Positions 1-7,809 of a DNA stretch of 64,000 nucleotides are shown one piece after another. The notes under the pieces are model-generated. The model did not search any database. It was not told the DNA's origin and saw only the letters and a list, made by a program, of their open reading frames with translations. The position numbers and the translations under genes were made by a program. This stretch comes from Chryseobacterium taiwanense (GTDB lineage Bacteria > Bacteroidota > Bacteroidia > Flavobacteriales > Weeksellaceae), in contig NZ_JWTA01000004.1 of NCBI RefSeq assembly GCF_000813825.1, forward strand, positions 372,001-436,000, read 5' to 3'. Position 1 is the first letter of the stretch. Each line of letters starts with the position of its first letter.

Positions 1-978
1 TAAAATCTTCTCAGCTTCTTCCAATCTTTTAATAATGTCATCCGCTGTGATTTTTTCATTTCTGAAGATTGCAGAATATAACTCGTTACTAAGTTTTGTC
101 AAAACATCTGAAACCCCTCTAAAACTTAATCTTCTTCGAACCGTTTTCAGATTATTGTAGTAAGCTTTCAAAATGGCAGAATGAAGTTCTTCCGCTACTC
201 TTTTTGTTACTTCTGCGGTTACGAAAGGATTTCCGTCACGGTCACCTCCCGGCCAAAAACCTAATTGGATCAAATCTTCGTGCAAATGAAAATACTCACT
301 TCCGAAAGTCGATTTTATTTTTGTGAAAAGCTCTCCAATTGTATCGTAATAAACATATCTCAAGTAATAAATAATACTCAAAGCTTCATCAATCGGAGTT
401 GGTTTTTCTTTGTTCACAAACGGAGTTTTCCCCAATTGCTGTAACAACATATCGATATTCGTGATAGAATCTGTCGTAATAGCATTTCTAAGGTCATGAA
501 GGATTCTCTGTACCGAATTCGGATAGAACTGTGTTGGGTGAGCCGTAAAAACAACTTTCACCGCAAAATCTTTCAGTTTTTCACGAATTTTCTCCAGTTT
601 ATGATCCTGCAATGAACGTTCGTACATATTGGTTACCGTTCCGTTATCACTTTCAGAGTGAAGGTTCGGAAATGCAGCATCTTCAATACTATCAAACAGA
701 ACAACCTGTCTCTCAATATATTGTATAATTTTAAAAAGCAATTCGGTCTTTTGCTCTTCAGTCTGTAAATCGGTATGATTTTTAAAGAATTCTTCAACGA
801 TGTCTTCGGGTGTTTTTCCGGCTTCGTAGCCGATCTTACTTTCTTCACAAAGGAAAGGAAGCAACATCCCGATATTCGTCATTTTATCATAAGGCAGGCT
901 CATAAATAATGAATTGTAGATCTGGAACTTATTTTCCACAATCTGCCTGAATTTTTCTGCGCGTTGGTCGTGTATCAT
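1..978 (-). CDS. ppc: Phosphoenolpyruvate carboxylase, N-terminal part (cut by window edge)
   Basis: The reverse strand reads open from an ATG at 978 to base 1, 326 codons with no stop, so the C-terminal 500 or so residues lie outside the window. The product carboxylates PEP to oxaloacetate in the cytoplasm and refills the TCA cycle. Two family signatures are visible: FTAHPTQ with the catalytic histidine near residue 147, and GFWPGGDRDGNPFVT at about residues 240-254. The start is fixed by a near-consensus Bacteroidota promoter whose -7 box ends 4 nt before the ATG, which predicts a leaderless mRNA. The identification is firm; only the missing C-terminal half cannot be checked here. Confidence 0.95.
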   Translation of the reverse strand, partial: MIHDQRAEKFRQIVENKFQIYNSLFMSLPYDKMTNIGMLLPFLCEESKIGYEAGKTPEDIVEEFFKNHTDLQTEEQKTELLFKIIQYIERQVVLFDSIEDAAFPNLHSESDNGTVTNMYERSLQDHKLEKIREKLKDFAVKVVFTAHPTQFYPNSVQRILHDLRNAITTDSITNIDMLLQQLGKTPFVNKEKPTPIDEALSIIYYLRYVYYDTIGELFTKIKSTFGSEYFHLHEDLIQLGFWPGGDRDGNPFVTAEVTKRVAEELHSAILKAYYNNLKTVRRRLSFRGVSDVLTKLSNELYSAIFRNEKITADDIIKRLEEAEKIL

Positions 979-982
979 ATAA

Positions 983-1013
983 CAAATGTAGGAGATTTTC
1001 ATTTGATTTCAAA
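983..1013 (-). promoter_or_regulatory. Promoter of ppc (TTTG-N19-TACATTTG)
   Basis: On the minus strand TTTG (1010-1013) lies 19 nt before TACATTTG (983-990). This matches the Bacteroidota primary sigma consensus TTTG/TTG, 19-21 nt, TAnnTTTG. The -7 box ends 4 nt before the ppc ATG, so transcription probably starts at or next to the start codon. Confidence 0.75.
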
Positions 1014-1225
1014 TGACGTTTAGTTTAAAATTATATAAATTTTATGGATATTTTTGCAGGATATATACACTATTCTATATTCTATTCAAAAGTGTTTTCT
1101 TAAAAAATTCAATTCAGTGATATTGTTTTTTATTGAAGTCATGAGTATTAAGAAACGAAAATACTTTTTAGGTATCTAAAGTAAATTAAGTTTATATGTA
1201 TCTTCGTAAAAAACTATAACCATAA

Positions 1226-1891
1226 ATGAAATTTGGAATTATTTTTTACGCGATCTTAGGAATCTTAGCATTTTTATTAGGTGTTTATTTATTACAGTAT
1301 TCTATTCTAATTTCACTTATTTTCTTTATTGGAACCTTTATTAATGGAGTTTTCATTCATAGAGAATATTCTATTCATAAGAGTGAAAAAATAGAATACA
1401 ATGAAAATACTCTTCCGGAAGAAGTAATTATAAAATATTCAAGGTCGGGCAGAATTATTGCTATTGCCACTTACAGTATTTTTATGATTTTGGGATCATT
1501 TTTTCTTTTGTACCTTAAATTTAAACTCAATGGAACAGCAATATTTATATTAATTATACTTAGTGCATTTACAGGTTATTTTATTTTCAAAATAATTATA
1601 GAGATAAAGAAAATATCACAAATTATCATTTCTATCAATGAAAAAGGAATACAAATAAAGAATAATCCTACGTACTTATGGAATCATATCCAGCTTGAAA
1701 AAATTATTGTAAAACGTGTAGTAACACGCGAATCAAAACATGATTACCAACCTGAAATTAATTATTTATACTTTTTTCATAATAATGAGAAAATAGAAAT
1801 CAATATTGATGATTTTGATATTACGGATTATCAGCTTTCGCAGGTTTTAAAAATATTTAGAACTCGTTACAATAATTCAGGTTCATTCTAA
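1226..1891 (+). CDS. Hypothetical four-helix membrane protein with C-terminal soluble domain
   Basis: I do not recognise a named family. The 221-residue product has two hydrophobic helices at about residues 3-45, a short polar stretch, and two more helices at about 75-130. A C-terminal part of some 90 residues rich in beta-type sequence follows and is probably cytoplasmic. The layout of a membrane anchor plus a small beta domain resembles PH-like bacterial proteins, but that is a guess. A -7-like box TATCTTCG at 1199-1206 precedes it. It leads a run of same-strand genes for envelope proteins of unknown role. Confidence 0.7.
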   Translation: MKFGIIFYAILGILAFLLGVYLLQYSILISLIFFIGTFINGVFIHREYSIHKSEKIEYNENTLPEEVIIKYSRSGRIIAIATYSIFMILGSFFLLYLKFKLNGTAIFILIILSAFTGYFIFKIIIEIKKISQIIISINEKGIQIKNNPTYLWNHIQLEKIIVKRVVTRESKHDYQPEINYLYFFHNNEKIEINIDDFDITDYQLSQVLKIFRTRYNNSGSF

Positions 1892-1946
1892 TTTTGATTG
1901 CAAGACATTAATAATTAATTTTACATTTCACACCAATCTCTATTCC

Positions 1947-2351
1947 ATGAAAAAGATATTTATATTCCTTGTAATGACTTTTCTTTTCACCGCGTGCGGT
2001 GAGGATTGTTATAATGCTCCTCAACCGATCGTTTTTGAATTCGTGAATGCTAATGATGAAAACCTGATCACCAATGGAACTTTAAGCTCTTACTCTGTGG
2101 TTGAAGAAAATCAAACCGGAGTACAGCTGACCAAAACTTCTGATGATAAAATCATTTTAGAGAATGTGGGAGCCTATAATGGTACTAAAAACTATACATT
2201 TAGTTCAAATCTTAAGATTTTTGATTTCTCCATACAATCATCTGAATTTAAAGGTGGTTGTGATGGCTATCAAATCAATAAGTTAACATTTACAGGAGTC
2301 AATATAGATGTAACAGATGACAAAGGATATTATAAAATTATATTCAAGTAG
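1947..2351 (+). CDS. Small lipoprotein, hypothetical
   Basis: The 134-residue protein starts with a typical lipoprotein signal, MKKIFIFLVMTFLFTAC, so Cys17 should be acylated and the protein anchored in the envelope. Three further cysteines follow, near residues 21, 104 and in the C-terminal third, which could form a disulfide. No catalytic motif is visible and no family was recognised. A possible promoter is TTG (1898-1900), a 21-nt spacer and TACATTTC (1922-1929), so it may have its own transcript. Confidence 0.75.
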   Translation: MKKIFIFLVMTFLFTACGEDCYNAPQPIVFEFVNANDENLITNGTLSSYSVVEENQTGVQLTKTSDDKIILENVGAYNGTKNYTFSSNLKIFDFSIQSSEFKGGCDGYQINKLTFTGVNIDVTDDKGYYKIIFK

Positions 2352-2384
2352 CTTCATTGGCATTGTTTTATCTGAAAAATAGTT

Positions 2385-2984
2385 ATGAGAATTATTTCAA
2401 TTTTTTCTTTTCTGATACCGGGTTTATTACTCTCCCAAAATACAGTTCCTTCCGATTTCAAAAAAATTCCTGAAATCCTGGATAATACAGAGCTGCTGTA
2501 TCCTTTCATTGTTCCCGAGAAAAAATATGAATATTGGTCAGTATTTCGTAATAATCCGGATCCGGACAAAGCGATTGTCTATGAAAGTCAGGCACCAGAA
2601 TTTATGACGATTAACGATCCCGCTCCTGAAAAAGGTTTCTTTCAGAAATGTTTAGGTGAAAACTGTTTTACTTTCCTTATTGCCTGTGAAAATAGCCAGT
2701 CGAAATATTTCTCAAACGAACAGCAATTAAGAAATTTCATCGGCTCTGTTGATAATCTTCCAGAAGCAATTTTAGTAGCCAATACTTATGGCTTTACAGT
2801 TGACTCTTCTGATATCTCTGGTGGAGCCTACAAAATTGAAGACCACTATATCACCATGTATCTTTCAAAATTCAAAAACTGCCCTGTTACAAAAGAATCA
2901 TTTTGGATTAAAATAAACAGAAAAACTGGTAAAATAGATTCAAAAAGTAAAGGAATATATTCTCAAAATAGCGATTGCCAATAA
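2385..2984 (+). CDS. Secreted hypothetical protein
   Basis: The 199-residue protein begins with a cleavable signal peptide of about 18 residues (MRIISIFSFLIPGLLLSQ, cleavage likely before or after the Gln). The mature part has two cysteine pairs, one around CLGENC near residue 90 and others toward the C-terminus, which suggests a disulfide-stabilised periplasmic protein. No known domain was recognised. It begins 33 bp after the preceding lipoprotein on the same strand and may be co-transcribed with it. Confidence 0.7.
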   Translation: MRIISIFSFLIPGLLLSQNTVPSDFKKIPEILDNTELLYPFIVPEKKYEYWSVFRNNPDPDKAIVYESQAPEFMTINDPAPEKGFFQKCLGENCFTFLIACENSQSKYFSNEQQLRNFIGSVDNLPEAILVANTYGFTVDSSDISGGAYKIEDHYITMYLSKFKNCPVTKESFWIKINRKTGKIDSKSKGIYSQNSDCQ

Positions 2985-3070
2985 TTACAATTATTCAATA
3001 AAAATATTCATTCTTTACTACAAACATTAGACTATTTTTTTTTATTTTATTAACATTAAGTGAATTTAAT

Positions 3071-3102
3071 TTTGTTTTTCTACTCGTTTTTTAATAGTTT
3101 CG
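3071..3102 (+). promoter_or_regulatory. Putative promoter TTTG-N20-TAGTTTCG
   Basis: TTTG at 3071-3074 is followed after 20 nt by TAGTTTCG at 3095-3102, one base from the TAnnTTTG consensus and 22 nt before the ATG at 3125. It would drive the 3125-4658 gene group. Confidence 0.5.
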
Positions 3103-3124
3103 TTTTTACTATTTTACAAAAACT

Positions 3125-3373
3125 ATGAAAAACCAAAAATTCAAGGAATTAACACTGGAGCAACTCTATGCCCAGAAAAAAAAGATACAAAGTATTACCA
3201 TTGCTATAGCTCTACTTCTAATGGTTGCTTTTTGTATTCTTTTCTATTTTGCCATTTCTACAAAAAAGTTTGTTCTTATTGCTCCTGCTATTGGCAGTTT
3301 TATGACTTTATTACCTACGCTGATTATATTGACTCAGATCAATGAGGAAATAAAATATAGAAATTCACAATAA
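3125..3373 (+). CDS. Small two-helix membrane protein
   Basis: This 82-residue protein has a short charged N-terminus (KELTLEQLYAQKKKIQ), two hydrophobic helices at about residues 23-45 and 50-70, and a charged tail. Similar small proteins in flavobacteria are often labelled redox-active disulfide protein 2, but I see no CxxC here, so I leave the function open. It is followed 26 bp later by the DUF3667 gene and is probably co-transcribed with it. Confidence 0.65.
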   Translation: MKNQKFKELTLEQLYAQKKKIQSITIAIALLLMVAFCILFYFAISTKKFVLIAPAIGSFMTLLPTLIILTQINEEIKYRNSQ

Positions 3374-3399
3374 CACCACATTCTAAAAAACTTTACATC

Positions 3400-4212
3400 A
3401 TGGAATCAACTTGTTTAAACTGTAGTCAACCTATTACAGCAAATTTTTGTGGGAATTGTGGACAAAAAAAGTATAAAAGAATCGACAGAAAGTATATTAT
3501 GGATGAAGTGCAGTATACTTTCATTCATACGAATAAAGGCTTTTTATACTCTGTAAAAAATATCATCAAAAATCCGGGAAAAACCGCCCGTGAATTTATA
3601 GAAGGGAACCGAGTTAATCATTACAAACCTATTTTACTGGCGTTTGTATTAAGTGGTATTTCGGCTTTTATTTCTTATAAAATATTAGGAATGGCAGATA
3701 CCGTTATGAAACATTTTCAAAGCGAGAAATATGCTGCCGCTGCCGGTTCACAATTTATGCATGATTATATGTCGTTTGTAACCTCATATAATTCTTTTAT
3801 CATGCTATTATCCATCCCGTTTTTTTCTTTTTTCACTTATTTATCGTTCAAAAAGTGGGGTCATAATTATTATGAACATATTGTAATCAATTCCTATATT
3901 CTTTCTTTTTATACAATATCACTTATTGTATTATTTTATCCCGTCCTATTTTTTTTAAAAGGGAGTCCTGCTACATTTTACAATGTTAGTATGATTTCTT
4001 TACTTTTAACCCCTTTATTACTAGTCTTTTTCTTCAAAGAATTTTATAATGATAAACCTTTAAAATCTATTATTTTACGAGTTTTGGCTTTAGTTGGTGT
4101 AATCATAGTTGGTGTATTTATTCTTCTGACAGCTATCATTGTTTTAGGGTTTATTGTTGCTATGTTAAAAGGCCCCGAAGCTCTTGAATATCTTGCTCCT
4201 AAAAAACATTAA
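3400..4212 (+). CDS. DUF3667 membrane protein with N-terminal zinc ribbon
   Basis: The first 25 residues carry two CxxC pairs (CLNC and CGNCGQ), a small zinc ribbon. They are followed by the RIDRKYIMDEVQYTF and NPGKTAREFIEGNR stretch typical of DUF3667 proteins of the Bacteroidota. After that come about five hydrophobic helices (roughly residues 85-105, 125-150, 165-190, 198-215, 225-255). The protein should sit in the inner membrane with the ribbon in the cytoplasm. The family has no established function. The C-terminal 15 residues are polar. Confidence 0.85.
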   Translation: MESTCLNCSQPITANFCGNCGQKKYKRIDRKYIMDEVQYTFIHTNKGFLYSVKNIIKNPGKTAREFIEGNRVNHYKPILLAFVLSGISAFISYKILGMADTVMKHFQSEKYAAAAGSQFMHDYMSFVTSYNSFIMLLSIPFFSFFTYLSFKKWGHNYYEHIVINSYILSFYTISLIVLFYPVLFFLKGSPATFYNVSMISLLLTPLLLVFFFKEFYNDKPLKSIILRVLALVGVIIVGVFILLTAIIVLGFIVAMLKGPEALEYLAPKKH

Positions 4213-4223
4213 TCTGAATATCT

Positions 4224-4658
4224 ATGAAAAATTTAGTTGTATTAACATTTGTATTCTTCAGTCAGTTATTTTTTGCCCAATATCAAAAGGTTTATAAATA
4301 CGATGAGTATAACCAAGGTTGGGCGTTAGTAAAAACTTCTTCAGGAACATTTGGATTTATTGATAAACAAAAAAAGGTGATTGTACAGCCTATTTATTCC
4401 AAAATAGAAAAATTTGGAGTTTTGGATGGGAATTTTGCTTTAGTGAAAACCATCTCTGATGGATATGGATTAATTGATAGATTCGGAAAAGAAGTCGTTC
4501 CTGCCATCTATTCCAAAATAGAAAAGTTTGATGCTGTAAAAAAAGACTGGGCTTTAGTAAAATCAAGAACAGATCATTATGGCTTTCTAGACAGAACCGG
4601 AAAAGAAGTGATACCAGCAACTTACACGCTGGAAGAAATAAAAGCTAAATTTCAATAG
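4224..4658 (+). CDS. Secreted WG-repeat protein
   Basis: A signal peptide of about 18 residues (ending FFA) precedes three WG-type repeats. Each has the shape WALVK-(S/T)-x-G-x-(F/Y)-GFIDK or GLIDR or GFLDR, then a basic residue, then VIPAIYSKIEKF. The repeats have a period of about 38-39 residues and fill the whole mature protein of 126 residues. WG repeats are beta-rich modules in many secreted and host-facing proteins with no single function. It starts 11 bp after the DUF3667 gene and probably belongs to the same operon. Confidence 0.85.
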   Translation: MKNLVVLTFVFFSQLFFAQYQKVYKYDEYNQGWALVKTSSGTFGFIDKQKKVIVQPIYSKIEKFGVLDGNFALVKTISDGYGLIDRFGKEVVPAIYSKIEKFDAVKKDWALVKSRTDHYGFLDRTGKEVIPATYTLEEIKAKFQ

Positions 4659-4753
4659 GTATAATTGAAAATAATGATTGGAATTTTAAAATAATCTTAA
4701 CTTATTTTTGAAAAAGCATTCCGTACATTTGGGTAACAAAAAATGTAAGAACA

Positions 4754-5917
4754 ATGCTTAATTTCGAGTTTAAAAACCCTACAAAAATACTTTTCGGAAA
4801 AGGTGAAATTGCTAAAATTTCCAACGAAATTCCTAAAGATGCTAAAATCTTAATGATCTATGGAGGAGGCAGCATCAAAAACAACGGTGTTTACGATCAG
4901 GTAAAAGAAGCTTTAAAAGATCACGATCTCTATGAATTCGGAGGTGTTCCTGCCAATCCTGAATATGAGGTTTTAGTAAACGCTTTGCTGTTTATTAAAG
5001 AAAAAAATATCACTTTCTTATTAGCTGTTGGAGGTGGCTCTGTAATTGACGGAACAAAATTCCTTTCTGCAGCAGCCAATTATGAAGGAGAACCTTGGGA
5101 AATCCTTAAAAAGCCAGTAAGAACTTTTGAAGGTGAAGGAATGCCTTTCGGAAGTATTCTGACATTACCGGCTACAGGTTCTGAAATGAATTCAGGATAT
5201 GTTATTTCAAGGAGAGAAACCAACGAAAAATTATCTTCGGGAGGACCGGGACTTTTCCCTCAGTTTTCTGTTTTAGATCCGGAAGTGGTACGATCTATTC
5301 CAAAAAATCAAATTGTAAACGGATTGACAGATGCTTATACTCACGTATTGGAACAGTATATGACAGCTCCTTCTCCTGCAGATCTACAGGAAAGAATTGC
5401 TGAAAGTATTCTGATCAGCTTACAGGAAACCGCTCCAAAAGTTTTGGCAGATGATTTTAATTATGATGCAGCCGGAAACTTTATGTGGTGTTGTACAATG
5501 GCTCTTAACGGATTAATCCAGAAAGGAGTGATTACCGATTGGGCTGTTCACGCAATGGGACACGAATTAACGGCATATTTCGGAATCGATCACGCAAGAA
5601 CTTTAGCTATCATCGCTCCATCACACTATCGTTACAACTTTGAAACAAAAAAAGGGAAACTGGCTCAGTATGCGGAAAGAGTTTGGGGAATCAAAGAAGG
5701 TTCCGTAGAAGAAAAAGCAGAGTTAGGAATTAAAAAACTGGAGGAATTCTTCCATAGCTTGCATATCCAGACGAAACTTTCAGAATATACGGAAGACTAT
5801 AAAGGAACAGCAGAAAAGGTAGAAAAAGCTTTCACAGACCGAAATTGGGTAGGTTTAGGTGAATATAAAAAGCTTACGCCACAAGATGCTTACAAAATTG
5901 TAGAAATGAGCTATTAA
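4754..5917 (+). CDS. yqhD: Iron-containing alcohol dehydrogenase, YqhD/BDH type
   Basis: The 387-residue product has the exact length of E. coli YqhD and should reduce aldehydes with NADPH in the cytoplasm, possibly to detoxify products of lipid peroxidation. The nucleotide-binding motif GGGS occurs at residues 37-40 and again as AVGGGSVIDGTK at 91-102. The four expected metal ligands are present as D193 and H197 in LTDAYTHVLE, H266 in WAVHAMGH and H280 in FGIDHA. A TACATTTG box at 4724-4731 precedes the start by 22 nt. It appears to be a single-gene unit followed by an inverted repeat. Confidence 0.92.
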   Translation: MLNFEFKNPTKILFGKGEIAKISNEIPKDAKILMIYGGGSIKNNGVYDQVKEALKDHDLYEFGGVPANPEYEVLVNALLFIKEKNITFLLAVGGGSVIDGTKFLSAAANYEGEPWEILKKPVRTFEGEGMPFGSILTLPATGSEMNSGYVISRRETNEKLSSGGPGLFPQFSVLDPEVVRSIPKNQIVNGLTDAYTHVLEQYMTAPSPADLQERIAESILISLQETAPKVLADDFNYDAAGNFMWCCTMALNGLIQKGVITDWAVHAMGHELTAYFGIDHARTLAIIAPSHYRYNFETKKGKLAQYAERVWGIKEGSVEEKAELGIKKLEEFFHSLHIQTKLSEYTEDYKGTAEKVEKAFTDRNWVGLGEYKKLTPQDAYKIVEMSY

Positions 5918-5922
5918 TACAT

Positions 5923-5990
5923 TTTAAGGTTTAGGGTTTTCCATTTAAAGTTAAAATATTCAACTTGAAACCCTAAACTTTAAACCTTAA
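5923..5990. repeat. Inverted repeat downstream of yqhD
   Basis: TTTAAGGTTTAGGGTTT (5923-5939) is mirrored by AAACCCTAAACTTTAAACCTTAA (5968-5990), with a smaller AAGTT/AACTT pair between them. It could fold as a long hairpin in the yqhD 3' region. There is no immediate U-run, so it is more likely a dispersed intergenic repeat than a classical terminator. Confidence 0.5.
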
Positions 5991-6095
5991 ACAGATAAAT
6001 TTATTTTTTTTGCAAACATTCATTTAAAAAACCTTTATTTCATTACAGATATTACAAATTTATTTATATTTTAGCACATTCTTAAATTTGTGATA

Positions 6096-6557
6096 ATGAA
6101 AAAACAGCTACTTTTATTTGCCTTTTCAGCTTTGGCGCTTACTTCTTGTGAAGATGACAATATGCAAGCATACGAATTAGATATTCTAAAAGGAGATTGG
6201 AAGACAAGTAAAACGGAAATTGTATCAGGAAAAGATGGTAAAACAGTTCTTTTAAGTACTCCTGTAACCGGATGCAGCGTAAAGGATATTACTTCTTTCA
6301 GCATTGATTATTCTACTTCATATACATATTATAGTGGTACCGGTGCAGATTGTAAAATCGCTGGTAAAAGTGAAGGTACTTATACTTATGATACAGAAAC
6401 TAAACTTCTAAACATTAAGTATAACAATGATAATAATCAACCTTATAAAGTAGAAATCTTATCAAGCTCTGAGCTTAAAATTTTAGATTTATCAAGTGAT
6501 ATCGACTATAACGGAGATGGAGTAAACGATCTCGTTTACGCTTCATTTAAAAGATAA
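6096..6557 (+). CDS. Lipoprotein with lipocalin-like beta fold
   Basis: The signal MKKQLLLFAFSALALTSC makes this a lipoprotein. The mature 135 residues contain LKGDWKTSKTEI near the start and alternating polar and hydrophobic strands, the usual look of the lipocalin-like lipoproteins of flavobacteria. It ends with DYNGDGVNDLVYASF, which resembles a calcium-type DxNxDG loop. The start at 6096 is preferred over the in-frame GTG at 6090 because that G is the last base of a -7 box, TAAATTTG (6083-6090). The function is unknown. Confidence 0.75.
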   Translation: MKKQLLLFAFSALALTSCEDDNMQAYELDILKGDWKTSKTEIVSGKDGKTVLLSTPVTGCSVKDITSFSIDYSTSYTYYSGTGADCKIAGKSEGTYTYDTETKLLNIKYNNDNNQPYKVEILSSSELKILDLSSDIDYNGDGVNDLVYASFKR

Positions 6558-6567
6558 TAACACATAG

Positions 6568-6593
6568 CTCCCGATATTTTCGGGAGTTTTTTT
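6568..6593 (+). terminator. Intrinsic terminator after lipoprotein gene
   Basis: CTCCCGA (6568-6574) pairs with TCGGGAG (6580-6586) across a 5-nt loop and is followed by TTTTTTT. It ends the 6096-6557 transcript and separates it from the SGNH hydrolase. Confidence 0.85.
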
Positions 6594-6623
6594 ATACCTT
6601 TATCCTACAAAAATTTAGAAACA

Positions 6624-7277
6624 ATGAAGAAGATGTTATCAGCATTCTTATTGCTGACTTTTGCCCTTTTCTTTTCTCAGGAAAAAAAGCCGATGTACTG
6701 GCAAGACATTCAAAATTTCAAAAAGCTAGATCAGGAAAATGCTCCCCCTAAAGACGCCATTCTTTTGATAGGAAGCTCCTCTTTCACAAAATGGACTGAT
6801 GTAGCCAATTATTTCCCTACTAAAACAATCATCAACAGAGGTTTTGGTGGTTCTAGGCTTACAGATCTTAATTATTACGCAAATGATCTTTTAAACTATG
6901 AGCCTAAGCAAATCATTATTTATTGCGGAGAAAACGATTTTGCAGATGATGACAAACTAAAAGCAGATGTTGTAGTGGAAAGATTCAAAACGTTCTATCA
7001 GAAAGTCCGTCAGAAATTCCCCAAAATAGAAGTAGATTATATTTCAATAAAGTATTCGCCAAGCAGAGAAAAGCTATGGCCTCAAATGAAGGAAGCGAAT
7101 AAAAAGATCGCTAAATTCATGAAAAAGCAAAAGAATTCAGAATTTATAGATATTACAGGCGTGATGAATGATGCAAATGGCAATATCAGAAAAGAGCTTT
7201 TTGTAGAAGATATGTTGCACATGACTCCGGAAGGCTATAAGCTTTGGACTTCTGTAATGAATCCTTATATGAAATAA
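6624..7277 (+). CDS. Secreted SGNH/GDSL-family hydrolase
   Basis: A signal peptide (MKKMLSAFLLLTFALFFSQ) leads a 200-residue SGNH domain. The four blocks are visible: LLIGSSSF for block I (nucleophile serine), NRGFGGS for block II, YCGENDF for block III with the oxyanion Asn, and EDMLHMTPEGY for block V with the Asp-His pair. Such enzymes are esterases or acetylhydrolases acting on lipids or acetylated sugars; the substrate cannot be told from the sequence. The next gene starts 4 bp later and is probably co-transcribed. Confidence 0.88.
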   Translation: MKKMLSAFLLLTFALFFSQEKKPMYWQDIQNFKKLDQENAPPKDAILLIGSSSFTKWTDVANYFPTKTIINRGFGGSRLTDLNYYANDLLNYEPKQIIIYCGENDFADDDKLKADVVVERFKTFYQKVRQKFPKIEVDYISIKYSPSREKLWPQMKEANKKIAKFMKKQKNSEFIDITGVMNDANGNIRKELFVEDMLHMTPEGYKLWTSVMNPYMK

Positions 7278-7281
7278 CTTC

Positions 7282-7758
7282 ATGAACGACCGCACAAAGA
7301 ATCTACCACTCTATAAAAAAGCAAAGGAAATAGATCAGACATTGAGAATTATTACTGATTTATTTCCTGAAGAGAATGAATACTTACAAACTCTAAAATC
7401 CAATCTGCTTGAGGATATTATGGTTATTCAGGCTAAAATTTGTGGTGCAGAAGCGGTAAAGCTTTATGATATTAAAATGGAAAATGCTGCCATCATAAGA
7501 AAATCAGCAAGAGATATTATGGTAAGCGGAAATACTCTAGAAATGTTTGATTTTGCTGAAGCAAAATATTATAAATTAATAAGAAACCTAATAGAGGAAT
7601 TTCGCCTTTTATTTAGGGATTGGGTAGCCGGATTTAATCCAAAGCATTTTATTGTAGATGATTGGGGATTATTCAATCCTCCCGGAATACCTCAGGATTA
7701 CATTCAAAGAGACGATGAATTAAACTTCTTGGATGAAAATGAAGATAATGAAGATTAA
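7282..7758 (+). CDS. Conserved hypothetical helical protein
   Basis: This 158-residue protein has no signal or membrane segment and looks all-helical for its first 125 residues, with heptad-like spacing. It ends in a strongly acidic tail (DELNFLDENEDNED). I recognise no family. The 4-bp gap to the SGNH hydrolase gene upstream and the shared terminator at 7777-7805 suggest one operon. Confidence 0.7.
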   Translation: MNDRTKNLPLYKKAKEIDQTLRIITDLFPEENEYLQTLKSNLLEDIMVIQAKICGAEAVKLYDIKMENAAIIRKSARDIMVSGNTLEMFDFAEAKYYKLIRNLIEEFRLLFRDWVAGFNPKHFIVDDWGLFNPPGIPQDYIQRDDELNFLDENEDNED

Positions 7759-7776
7759 TTTTACCATATAAAAATA

Positions 7777-7805
7777 AAAAACTCCCTCAAATTGAGGGAG
7801 TTTTT
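7777..7805. terminator. Bidirectional intrinsic terminator
   Basis: AAAAACTCCCTCAA (7777-7790) pairs with TTGAGGGAGTTTTT (7792-7805). The A-run on one side and T-run on the other let it end both the 7282-7758 gene and the convergent helicase gene. Confidence 0.85.
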
Positions 7806-7809
7806 TATT

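Noticed and set aside
4390..4620. Antisense ORF in the WG-repeat gene
   Set aside because: It is a mirror of the repeated coding sequence and has no start signals or family likeness.
6090..6095. GTG start for the lipoprotein at 6096
   Set aside because: The G at 6090 is the last base of a -7 box, and the signal peptide starts naturally at MKKQLLL.
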